This document shows, one piece after another, positions 34,609-42,665 of a stretch of DNA of 46,879 bases. The notes under the pieces were generated by a model. That model was not told the DNA's origin. It saw only the letters and a program-made list of their open reading frames with translations, and ran no database searches. The DNA is taken from assembly GCA_037131955.1 (NCBI GenBank), contig JBAXQC010000014.1, positions 1 through 46,879 of the forward strand, read 5' to 3'. Position 1 is the stretch's first letter; every line of letters starts with the position of its first letter. Origin of the DNA: CAIMMJ01 sp037131955 (lineage in GTDB: Bacteria; Bacteroidota; Bacteroidia; UBA4408). Made by a program: the position numbers and the translations under genes.

Positions 34609-35627
34609 TAATAAGAAGTAAAGCACCATTAAGAATTGGATTGGCCGGCGGTGGAACAGATGTTTCGCCCTACTCGGATTTATACGGTGGAGCAATTTTA
34701 AATGCCACTATTGACTTGTATGCTTATGCTTCATTGGAACCTTTAGAGACTGGTAAAATAGAATTTGTGATTGATGGAACAACACAAAAAATAGTGTTTG
34801 ATTCTTACGAAGAATTAGAAATGCATGAAGGATTTGAATTGTTTATTGGTGTTTACAACCGAGTGGTAAAGGAATTTAATTGTGGTGCAAAGTCTTTTCG
34901 ACTAACGTCTTACATTGACGTTCCTCAAGGTTCTGGTTTAGGAACATCTTCTACAATAGTAGTTTCTTTGCTTGGTGCATTTGTAGAATGGCTAAAGTTA
35001 CCATTAGGCAAATACGATATTGCACATTTAGCATACGAAATTGAACGGAAAGATCTAAAAATGTCAGGTGGTAAGCAAGACCAGTATGCAGCTACATTTG
35101 GAGGTATAAATTTTATTGAATTTTTAGCCAACGATAGAGTAATTGTAAATCCTTTGAGTTTGAAAAATGAAGTAGTGTATGAGCTAGAAATGTGTTTGTT
35201 GCTCTATTTTACAAAGACACAACGATTATCAGCTCAAATAATAGACGATCAAGTAAAGAACGTAAATAGCAACAACACCAATGCAATTGAAGCAATGCAT
35301 CATCTAAAAGAACAAGCTATTTTAATGAAAGAATTTTTGATGAAAGGTGAGCTAAATTCTATTGGAGAAAATTTGCACCAAGGCTGGGAAAACAAAAAGA
35401 AAATGGCCAATTCAATTTCAAATAGTTTAATTGATGAAATTTATTTATCAGCGCTTAATGCCGGAGCAAGCGGAGGAAAAATTTCTGGAGCTGGTGGAGG
35501 TGGATTTATGTTTTTTTATTGCCCTGCAGTTACCAAAATAAATGTGGGTAATGTTTTAAAACAGTTTGGTGGTAACGTTCAATCGTTTAAATTTACGCAG
35601 CAAGGATTAACTTCATGGACCATATAA
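34605..35627 (+). CDS. hddA: D-glycero-alpha-D-manno-heptose-7-phosphate kinase
   Basis: GHMP-family kinase that phosphorylates C1 of D-glycero-D-manno-heptose 7-phosphate in the GDP-heptose route. The 340-residue sequence shows RSKAPLRIGLAGGGTDVSPY (4-23), the ATP-binding PQGSGLGTSS (107-116), SGGKQDQYAATFGG and C-terminal ISGAGGGGFMFF. It lies with gmhA, hddC and gmhB, which separates it from related fucose kinases. gmhA starts inside its last 13 nt. Confidence 0.94.
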   Translation: MIIRSKAPLRIGLAGGGTDVSPYSDLYGGAILNATIDLYAYASLEPLETGKIEFVIDGTTQKIVFDSYEELEMHEGFELFIGVYNRVVKEFNCGAKSFRLTSYIDVPQGSGLGTSSTIVVSLLGAFVEWLKLPLGKYDIAHLAYEIERKDLKMSGGKQDQYAATFGGINFIEFLANDRVIVNPLSLKNEVVYELEMCLLLYFTKTQRLSAQIIDDQVKNVNSNNTNAIEAMHHLKEQAILMKEFLMKGELNSIGENLHQGWENKKKMANSISNSLIDEIYLSALNAGASGGKISGAGGGGFMFFYCPAVTKINVGNVLKQFGGNVQSFKFTQQGLTSWTI

Positions 35628-36199
35628 ATTTCATACAACAAAAATTACAATCGTCAATTGATTTAAAAACACAGTTGATGAACGATAAATTACTATTAGA
35701 AAAAGTATCTACAGTTGCCAATAAAATAATTGAGTGTTACAAAAACAAAGGCAAAGTTTTGTTTTGCGGCAATGGAGGCAGTGCAGCAGATTCGCAGCAT
35801 TTGGCAGCCGAACTTTCTGGAAGATTTTATTACGATAGACCTCCTTTATTTTCGGAAGCATTACACGTAAATACTTCTTACCTTACTGCTGTAGCAAACG
35901 ATTATTCTTACAACGAAGTTTACTCTCGTCTGCTGCAAGCAATGGGAAACAAAGGCGATGTTTTAATTGGTTTATCTACAAGCGGAAACAGTGGCAATGT
36001 GGTAAAGGCATTTGAAAAAGCCAACGAATTAGGAATGATTACAGTTGGTTTTACCGGCAACACAGGAGGAAAAATGGAAGAATTATCACAAATTCTAGTT
36101 AATATTCCTTCGATAGATACTCCAAGAATACAAGAATGCCACATGATTTTAGGCCATACCCTCTGCGAAATTGTAGAAATGCAATTGTTCCCAAAATGA
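35615..36199 (+). CDS. gmhA: Sedoheptulose-7-phosphate isomerase
   Basis: First committed step of heptose synthesis: sedoheptulose 7-phosphate to D-glycero-D-manno-heptose 7-phosphate. The 194-residue SIS-domain protein has CGNGGSAADSQHLAAELSGR (51-70), the LIGLSTSGNSGNVVKAFE phosphate-binding loop and the final ECHMILGHTLCEIVE with metal or active-site residues. It overlaps hddA by 13 nt and hddC by 4 nt, so the operon is tightly coupled. Confidence 0.96.
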   Translation: MDHINFIQQKLQSSIDLKTQLMNDKLLLEKVSTVANKIIECYKNKGKVLFCGNGGSAADSQHLAAELSGRFYYDRPPLFSEALHVNTSYLTAVANDYSYNEVYSRLLQAMGNKGDVLIGLSTSGNSGNVVKAFEKANELGMITVGFTGNTGGKMEELSQILVNIPSIDTPRIQECHMILGHTLCEIVEMQLFPK

Positions 36200-36909
36200 T
36201 ATCAGAGGCAATAATATTAGCTGGTGGATTTGGCACAAGATTGCAAAAAGTTGTGAGCAACGTTCCCAAGCCAATGGCAGAAATAAATGGAGAACCTTTT
36301 TTAAATTACATTTTTTATAAATTAAAAAAAGAGGGAATAAAAACGGTTGTATTATCCCTTGGTTATTTATCACAGCAAATCATTAACTTCTACGAGGAAG
36401 AATTTTTAGGAATAAAAATCTATTATTCAGTAGAAAACACTCCATTAGGAACTGGAGGTGGAATTAAACTTGCTTTAGATTTTTGTAAGCAAAATGAAAT
36501 TTTGGTATTAAATGGCGATAGCTTTTTTAATGTTCCCATTCAAAAATTTTATCACAATCACATTTCAAAAAATGCAGATTGCTCCATTGCTTTAAGACAT
36601 GTTAATAATGCTTCTCGTTATGGTAGTGTAGAAACAGATTTAGAAGATAGAATAAACTCCTTTCAGGAAAAAAATGAAGTAGAAGTTGCGGGCAATATAA
36701 ACGGTGGTGCTTATATTTTAAATAAAAAACATTTTATAGAAAATACTCCATCGGGTAATTTCTCCATTGAACAAAATTATTTTCAAGCACTACACACAAC
36801 AGAAAAATTTTATGGATTTCCTTTTCATAATTATTTTATAGATATTGGTATTCCCGAATCATATAAACAAGCAAATGATGATTTTAAAGAATTTGAAAGT
36901 TTACCCTGA
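36196..36909 (+). CDS. hddC: D-glycero-alpha-D-manno-heptose 1-phosphate guanylyltransferase
   Basis: Nucleotidyltransferase that makes GDP-D-glycero-alpha-D-manno-heptose. The start is placed at ATG 36196, which overlaps the gmhA stop (ATGA) and gives MISEAIILAGGFGTRLQKVV. A longer frame from 36136 only adds residues read through the gmhA end. AGGFGTRL (9-16), NVPKPMAEI and LVLNGDSFF are NTP-transferase motifs. At 237 residues it matches HddC size. GDP is inferred from the pathway, because HddA-type kinases feed the GDP branch and not the ADP branch. Confidence 0.93.
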   Translation: MISEAIILAGGFGTRLQKVVSNVPKPMAEINGEPFLNYIFYKLKKEGIKTVVLSLGYLSQQIINFYEEEFLGIKIYYSVENTPLGTGGGIKLALDFCKQNEILVLNGDSFFNVPIQKFYHNHISKNADCSIALRHVNNASRYGSVETDLEDRINSFQEKNEVEVAGNINGGAYILNKKHFIENTPSGNFSIEQNYFQALHTTEKFYGFPFHNYFIDIGIPESYKQANDDFKEFESLP

Positions 36910-37453
36910 TTCTTGTTTGTTCCTGGACCGTGACGGGGTAATTAACAAAAGAATTATTGACGGTTATGTAACCCATCCTGATGAATTTATTTTTGAGGAA
37001 AAAGCATTGGAGGCGATAAAAATATTGAGTAATATTTTTAAGTTCATTGTGGTTGTTACAAATCAGCAAGGCATTGGCAAAGGAATTTACACCGAGGCAG
37101 ATTTGCAAAAAGTACATCAAAAAATGCTATCTGAAATTAATAAGTTACAAGGAAGAATTGATGCCATTTATTATGCTCCACATTTAGCATCGGAGAATCA
37201 TATTGATAGAAAGCCAGGAATTGGTATGCCATTAAAAGCAAAAGAAGAATTTCCACTCATAAATTTTAAGCATTCCATAATGGTTGGTGATTCTAAATCT
37301 GATATGCAAATGGGAAGAGCAATTGGCACCACAAATATTCTAATTTCTGAATCATCGTATATCCAAGAAAATTTGTACGATTATAAGTTTAAGTTACTTT
37401 TTGATTTTGCAAATGAATTATTAAGTAATTTTGAAGTTGAAACCCAAACTTAA
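36878..37453 (+). CDS. gmhB: D-glycero-D-manno-heptose-1,7-bisphosphate 7-phosphatase
   Basis: HAD-family phosphatase that removes the C7 phosphate before guanylyl transfer. Motifs: FLDRDGVIN (nucleophile D17 and acid D19 with this start), VVTNQQGIGKG, DRKPGIGM and MVGDSKSDMQMG. The start is ambiguous: ATGs at 36875 and 36878 or TTG at 36893 are all possible, and each overlaps hddC. The CxHx...CxC zinc loop of E. coli GmhB is absent: APHLASENHIDRKP has no Cys. Many Bacteroidota HAD relatives are like this, and it may alter anomer preference. Confidence 0.9.
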   Translation: MILKNLKVYPDSCLFLDRDGVINKRIIDGYVTHPDEFIFEEKALEAIKILSNIFKFIVVVTNQQGIGKGIYTEADLQKVHQKMLSEINKLQGRIDAIYYAPHLASENHIDRKPGIGMPLKAKEEFPLINFKHSIMVGDSKSDMQMGRAIGTTNILISESSYIQENLYDYKFKLLFDFANELLSNFEVETQT

Positions 37454-37458
37454 TAGGC

Positions 37459-38544
37459 GTGAATTTTTTTAGAAGTTTTGTAATTCCAAATCTAAATCCA
37501 AAACTAAAGGAAACGTTAAACAGCGCTGCTAGCAACTTATTTCAAAAATTAGAAAAAGTTGACGTTAACGAGTTAGATATTTCTGATTATTCCAAAAAAT
37601 ATTTTGGTAATTATCAAAGTAAGTTACACTACAGTTTAGAATGTGGCTGTTTTATTTTGGCACATTCTCTCAATCATTTGGGTGATGATTTTGCTAACGC
37701 AACTGTTTTAGACCACGGCGGAGGGCTAGGAATGCTGAGTCTTTTAGCAAAGTCTGCCCAAATAAAAACTGTTGTTTACAATGATATTTATGATGTATCA
37801 ACTAACGATGCAAAAAAAATAGCAAGTCTGCTTAACGTGTCTGCAAACTATTACATCTGCTCTGATATAATAGAGTTAGTAGCAGAATTAAATAACAAAC
37901 ATATTACTATTGATTGTTTTATTTCGAGAAATGTAATTGAACACATTTATAATTTAGAGGAGTTTTTTAGTGAGTTAAGAAATGTACCCGGAAAAAATTT
38001 AGCAGTGTTTATTGCAACAACAGCAAACGAAAAAAATATTTTAGTAGACCAGTACACCAAAAAACTTCAACGTAAAGCTGAGTTTGAATTTTCGGCAGGC
38101 AAATGGGATAAAAATAGAGATGCAAAAAAACCTTATTCAATACTAAGAAAAGAAATACTGTTGGAAGCTTATCCAAACTTGCAACGAAAAGAATTAATGG
38201 AGTTGGTTATTTGCAGCAGAGGACTTATTAAAAAAGATATTTTAGTAATGGCAGAAAAATATGTGAAAGATGGAATAATGCCAAACCGACCTTCTCATCC
38301 ATCGAACACTTGTGACCCTTATACTGGTAATAGAACAGAGAATTTAATTTCTATTGACCAATACAAAAAACTTTTTGAAAAAAACGGTTTTAAATTTGAA
38401 ACTTTCTCGGGTTTTTATAACACTAGGTATCCACAAAAAGTAATAAACCTGCTTACTCCAAACATAAATAAAATCATAAAAAAATCTCCTCAATTAGGAA
38501 TTTCGCTTGCCCCATTTATTGCATTAGAAGGGACTAGAAAATAA
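37459..38544 (+). CDS. Putative SAM-dependent methyltransferase, last gene of heptose operon
   Basis: A 361-residue protein starting with GTG 37459, 5 nt after gmhB. Motif I is unusual, VLDHGGGLGMLS (83-94). It is followed by VVYNDIYDVS and CFISRNVIEHIYNLEEFF, which correspond to later methyltransferase motifs. The C-terminal 150 residues (MPNRPSHPSNTCDPYTGNRT, YNTRYPQKVINLLTP) have no recognised fold and may bind the acceptor. A glycan or lipid-linked sugar is the probable substrate, based on the operon. Confidence 0.72.
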   Translation: MNFFRSFVIPNLNPKLKETLNSAASNLFQKLEKVDVNELDISDYSKKYFGNYQSKLHYSLECGCFILAHSLNHLGDDFANATVLDHGGGLGMLSLLAKSAQIKTVVYNDIYDVSTNDAKKIASLLNVSANYYICSDIIELVAELNNKHITIDCFISRNVIEHIYNLEEFFSELRNVPGKNLAVFIATTANEKNILVDQYTKKLQRKAEFEFSAGKWDKNRDAKKPYSILRKEILLEAYPNLQRKELMELVICSRGLIKKDILVMAEKYVKDGIMPNRPSHPSNTCDPYTGNRTENLISIDQYKKLFEKNGFKFETFSGFYNTRYPQKVINLLTPNINKIIKKSPQLGISLAPFIALEGTRK

Positions 38545-38624
38545 TATTTGTTGGTGTTATTTTAATATTGCAATACCTCAGAAAATTAAAAATTAATTTT
38601 ATCATCCATTAAAAAACTCGATGT

Positions 38625-39824
38625 TTAATGAATAACCAGTAATTTAGTTCTATAAGAACACATATCAGATAAAAATTCTACATAATACATACCATTTAAT
38701 AATAAGCTGGTATCTATTTTATTTGATATTGAGTTGATAATAGTTTCACCACACGTATTTGTTATTTTAGTATTAATTACCAAAGAATTGGTTGAATTAT
38801 CAATTTCAATAAAATTGCTTGCAGGATTTGGAAATACTTTAATTTGAGCATCAGCAGTTGTTTTGTTTATTATGGAACTCACCTCATCATTTCCTCCTCT
38901 AACACAAATTAGTTGAATTTTGTGTGTTTTTAAATAATAGGTTGTTATTCCAAAGTGAGTATCATAGAACCATGCTTTACTTGCTTGGTTGGGGAGGGTT
39001 GTAGAGGACCAAAATTTTTGAATAGTATTACCGATAAAGAAGTTTGAATTTAAGGATGGATTAACCAAGAATTCATCGTTTAATGATCTTAATTCTTTGA
39101 TGTTTGGCAACCTCCAATCGTTTTTACCAGCTAGAGTCAGCGTGTTTGAATAGTTTAATGCTTCTTCCCAACTTAATGTATCGGTAATAATATTTTTTTG
39201 CCAAATTAAGTTTGTTAAGTTATCGGTTATTGTTCCATCTAAATTATCAATAAATCTGTTTACAATCAATTGTGCGGAAACAATGTCCCTAACAGCTCTA
39301 ACATGGAATTTTTTTATTCCTCCAGCGCTTATTGTTTCTGATTTTGGATGATTCCCTATTCCGCCACCAGCATTTGTTGCCCATACCTTTGAACTGTCAT
39401 TTGCTTGTCTATTGGATGTCCACCAATATTCTGCGGCACTTGTGGGAAATATGGCTGGGTCTAATGCCGGATTTGCATGTTGATGATTTAGAATTGTAAA
39501 AGCTTCTAATGCCGTTGGCAACCTCCAATCGTTGTATCCTCCAAGGCCTAATGTATCGCAATATATTGTGGCATTTTCAATGGTCATTTCTCCACCGTCT
39601 ATTTGTTGCCACATTAATCCAGTAACTGTGTCCCTTAAAGTTCCATTTGCAAAAACTTCAAAAAATGGTGGAAAAATAGAAATGTCATTGTCTTCTCCAA
39701 AGGTATTGGTGTAACTAATATTCTGACCTGTATCAGGGAGTTTGATTATGGATTTTGAAATTTGTTGGCAGTATACAAATTTAATATTAAGGGCAATTAT
39801 ACTTATAATAATTAGTTTTTTCAT
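38625..39824 (-). CDS. DUF1566-repeat protein with T9SS tail
   Basis: A 399-residue secreted protein. After the signal (about 1-19, VYCQ) come two DUF1566/Lcl-type domains. The first has DTVTGLMWQQ ... GYNDWRLPTALEAF, the second DNLTNLIWQKN ... GKNDWRLPNIKELRSL. Each ends with a WWTSN/FWSST and AVRD/CVRG block. The C-terminal sorting domain starts KVFPNPASNFIEI and ends YRTKLLVIH. DUF1566 modules are C-type-lectin-like, so ligand binding is plausible. It is the last gene of the five-gene T9SS cargo operon, 4 nt after the preceding stop. Confidence 0.87.
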   Translation of the reverse strand: MKKLIIISIIALNIKFVYCQQISKSIIKLPDTGQNISYTNTFGEDNDISIFPPFFEVFANGTLRDTVTGLMWQQIDGGEMTIENATIYCDTLGLGGYNDWRLPTALEAFTILNHQHANPALDPAIFPTSAAEYWWTSNRQANDSSKVWATNAGGGIGNHPKSETISAGGIKKFHVRAVRDIVSAQLIVNRFIDNLDGTITDNLTNLIWQKNIITDTLSWEEALNYSNTLTLAGKNDWRLPNIKELRSLNDEFLVNPSLNSNFFIGNTIQKFWSSTTLPNQASKAWFYDTHFGITTYYLKTHKIQLICVRGGNDEVSSIINKTTADAQIKVFPNPASNFIEIDNSTNSLVINTKITNTCGETIINSISNKIDTSLLLNGMYYVEFLSDMCSYRTKLLVIH

Positions 39825-39828
39825 CGGA

Positions 39829-41049
39829 TTAATTTATCACAATTTTCTTTGTTAAGGTTTCATTTTCTATCTTAAAATTCACAATGTAAATACCTGCATT
39901 TAATTTTGAAAGATCTATGTTTTTTGAAAAGTTAATTGAATTAAAAACTACTTTCCCATCCACCGAGTAAATCAATAATTCTCTATTTTGATTTAATGAT
40001 TCAAAATCTACTTCCATAATTTTTGTTACAGAATTAAATTTAAAATTAATTTGGGGGAGAGTTGACTTTTCATTAAAATTTAAGGTAGTTTGCTCTATTC
40101 TATATCGGACAATTACTTCGTTATCTAAAATTAAATTTGTACTCCAAATAAATTTTGCGTCATTGGATGTATTATCAAAAATGTCTAAAAAGTTGGTGTA
40201 GGCAGGTTTATTATCCACGCCAACAGTGGCATTGCTGTATTCATTTGCACTGGGCCAATTGCTGTCGTCAAAACTCATTTCCATCCAACTACTTGGAACC
40301 AACCAGTGTAATGCATAATAATTTGAACCGTCGTTTGAATCCTGCGTACTGCAGTTGTTAGTTAATCTTACATTATTTAATTCTGTTGGGCAAGTTAGAT
40401 CAGTAATTGGACTTGAATAAAAAGTTTGAGCCTTCCAATTACTATTTGTGGTGGCAATGATTGAATTGTTGGAATTCTTAAAAACCGCTACCATTCCTCC
40501 ATCTCCGTTGTGGAAATTAAATGCACCGCTTAATTCGGAACCCAAGCCAAGTTTTTCTTCCCAATCTACCAATTTCATTGCTACTGTAAATGGATAATTT
40601 ACTTTGAATCTAACGATATTTGAATTAAAGGGTGTGTAAGGCACATTGTCTTTTCCAACAGGGATTCCATTAACATATAGTTCAAAGTAATTGTCTGCAA
40701 ATATATAGCCAGTAATTAGCTCTCCTGCAGGGTCAATGGTAACAATGTCTGAACCATCTAAATTTGATATTGCCAAACCAGAATTTGTGTAAGTTGCGCC
40801 AGTGCATGAGTTGTATAAATTTGATGCAAATGGGAAACTGTTATTTAAAAAATTTGTTTCCGCTGGAACAGTCCAAATAGAATTGTCGTTAATGCCAGTA
40901 ACTGTTCCTAAATTGCTTATTCTGCCGCCTGTACAAGTATAAATATTAGTATTTGTTGTATTTGCAATCCCTTGACTTACTGAGCCCGTTCCTATGTATT
41001 GAGCAAATAATTGGATTGGAAATAAGATTAAAATAAATAGATTTTTCAT
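39829..41049 (-). CDS. T9SS-secreted protein of unknown function
   Basis: A 406-residue secreted protein with a signal peptide (about 1-17, QLFAQ), a beta-rich body and a T9SS tail ending GIYIVNFKIENETLTKKIVIN (split: KKIVIN at the end). The body has DNYFELYVNGIPVGKDNVPYTPFN and NFHNGDGGMVAVFK. These recall jelly-roll segments of secreted carbohydrate- or matrix-binding proteins, but I cannot name a family. Several Cys (CTGGR, SCTGAT, TCPTEL, NNCST) may form disulfides. Its ATG overlaps the TAA of the YHYH gene by one base (TAATG), so the two are coupled. Confidence 0.75.
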   Translation of the reverse strand: MKNLFILILFPIQLFAQYIGTGSVSQGIANTTNTNIYTCTGGRISNLGTVTGINDNSIWTVPAETNFLNNSFPFASNLYNSCTGATYTNSGLAISNLDGSDIVTIDPAGELITGYIFADNYFELYVNGIPVGKDNVPYTPFNSNIVRFKVNYPFTVAMKLVDWEEKLGLGSELSGAFNFHNGDGGMVAVFKNSNNSIIATTNSNWKAQTFYSSPITDLTCPTELNNVRLTNNCSTQDSNDGSNYYALHWLVPSSWMEMSFDDSNWPSANEYSNATVGVDNKPAYTNFLDIFDNTSNDAKFIWSTNLILDNEVIVRYRIEQTTLNFNEKSTLPQINFKFNSVTKIMEVDFESLNQNRELLIYSVDGKVVFNSINFSKNIDLSKLNAGIYIVNFKIENETLTKKIVIN

Positions 41050-42656
41050 TATTGGATAATGAATTTTTTAGCCATTGTGTTTTTTCCATTATTAATTTTT
41101 ATGTAATATATTCCTGATTTGAGGGCAGAAATATTTATGTATGGTTCAAAAGTATTAAGTTGATGCAAAAGGCTTCCATTTATTGAATAAATAGAAATTT
41201 CTTTAACATCATTTCTGTTTATGTTTGAGCCTAGATTTAATGAAATAATTTCTTTTCCTGGGTTGGGGAAGATAGAAAATGAACTTTCCATTGGAGAATC
41301 AACTAAAAGAGTTGGAACATTACATTGCGAAAAACCATTGTAAATAGAGTCTGTAGATGAACTTGGTGTATAATAATGGAAATTGTATGTTCCGGTATTG
41401 TTCCAATTGTAAACAATAGAATCTGTTTGGCCGTTTAGCGTATAAATAAGGGTATATCCATTGTTATTTGCATTTGGATTACACGCCGTAATTAAGGCTC
41501 CTTGCAAAGGGCTTTGGCCTGCTCGCACAGGATGAGCTGCCGCTTGTGGAATAATTTGATGAGTAGCATCTTCAGTTATTTGCCCCACCATATTTGCAAT
41601 CATGTATGGTGCTGCAGCGCTGCCATGATAATGATACACTCCATTTGTGCCAAAATGGCCATGGTTATTATCTAATGGCATCATATTGGTTCCATCTGGT
41701 TCTGTGTTTCCATAAACTCCAAACCCATCTAATGCATAGGCAATTGGGAGAGTAGGGGAAGTTTGATTGTATAAATGTAGGGGTGCAGTATGATAGTGAT
41801 AATCATCTGCTCTGCCGCAGTGCCCTCCAAAATTATCCAATTGTCCATCCAAAAAAGCATCCACGCCCGTGTTTGTGTAAGGATTAAAAATAGCTACACC
41901 ATTTACAGCAACTGCAATTGCTCCTCTTGAAAAATGTGCGGGACTTACCGGAACAGGTGTTGTTGCAATTACGGGATTAATTGGAATAGGCCATGCATTC
42001 GCTCCAATGTAACATTGTGGAATTGGAACTTGCCTTTGCCATCCATGATTTGAAATGCCTACCATCATTTGGTGATTAGGTATACCCTTAGATTCAACAT
42101 AAAAGTAATTTGCATCCCAATAGGTATTTACATTTGGAACAAATGGAGCAAAGGCCATATTCATTTCATTAGGGTCACTAATTGATGACATTAATTTTTC
42201 TACTTTCTTTTTAAATCCAAATAGGGTAATAAAAATTAAAATTGATAAACTTGGAATAACATATTTGGTTTTTATTCTCTTTGTATTTCTTAATGCAAAT
42301 ACATTTATTCCAATGATAATTGAAATTATTAATAAAAATAAAACCAATAAGTTATTGCTGTTTTTATTTAAATGCGAATGTATTGGACTGTTTAAATTGT
42401 TTATTTTCTTTATTTTTTCCTTTACAAAAATTTGATCTTCTCTTGATAGATTATTTATAGGAATAGATATTAAACTATGGTCATTTTTTTCAATATAAAC
42501 TTTATTGTTCTTATAGACATAAAAGGAACCATTAGCAATTTTTTCACCATTGTTTTTATTCCAATCTCTTGTAACTATATTAGAATAATGCAGATCGTGC
42601 GATTTTGCTATTATAGTGCAAAATACAAAAAATAGTAAGAGGAATTTTGTTTTCAT
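41049..42656 (-). CDS. YHYH-domain protein with N-terminal SHD1-like domain, internal membrane hairpin and T9SS tail
   Basis: A 535-residue mosaic. A signal peptide (1-18) is followed by a small domain (about 35-85) resembling the SHD1 type (FYVYKNNKVYIEKNDHSLISIP ... NNLSREDQIFVKEKI, split here). Two hydrophobic helices lie at about 102-121 and 132-148. The YHYH domain (about 175-440) has DDYHYHT (284-290) and GVYHYHGS (339-346), histidine-rich motifs that suggest metal binding, plus YALDGFGVYG. The tail FSIFPNPGKEIISLNL ... SGIYYIKINN is a T9SS sorting domain. A T9SS cargo with internal membrane helices is unusual. It lies 9 nt after metallophosphoesterase 1. Confidence 0.83.
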   Translation of the reverse strand: MKTKFLLLFFVFCTIIAKSHDLHYSNIVTRDWNKNNGEKIANGSFYVYKNNKVYIEKNDHSLISIPINNLSREDQIFVKEKIKKINNLNSPIHSHLNKNSNNLLVLFLLIISIIIGINVFALRNTKRIKTKYVIPSLSILIFITLFGFKKKVEKLMSSISDPNEMNMAFAPFVPNVNTYWDANYFYVESKGIPNHQMMVGISNHGWQRQVPIPQCYIGANAWPIPINPVIATTPVPVSPAHFSRGAIAVAVNGVAIFNPYTNTGVDAFLDGQLDNFGGHCGRADDYHYHTAPLHLYNQTSPTLPIAYALDGFGVYGNTEPDGTNMMPLDNNHGHFGTNGVYHYHGSAAAPYMIANMVGQITEDATHQIIPQAAAHPVRAGQSPLQGALITACNPNANNNGYTLIYTLNGQTDSIVYNWNNTGTYNFHYYTPSSSTDSIYNGFSQCNVPTLLVDSPMESSFSIFPNPGKEIISLNLGSNINRNDVKEISIYSINGSLLHQLNTFEPYINISALKSGIYYIKINNGKNTMAKKFIIQ

Positions 42657-42665
42657 TTTTTTTAA

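Noticed and set aside
36136..36195. 20-residue N-terminal extension of HddC
   Set aside because: It only reads the end of gmhA in another frame; MISEAIILAGG is the normal N-terminus.
38582..38600. AAAATTA/TAATTTT hairpin between converging genes
   Set aside because: A-T pairs only, in a very AT-rich gap; expected by chance.
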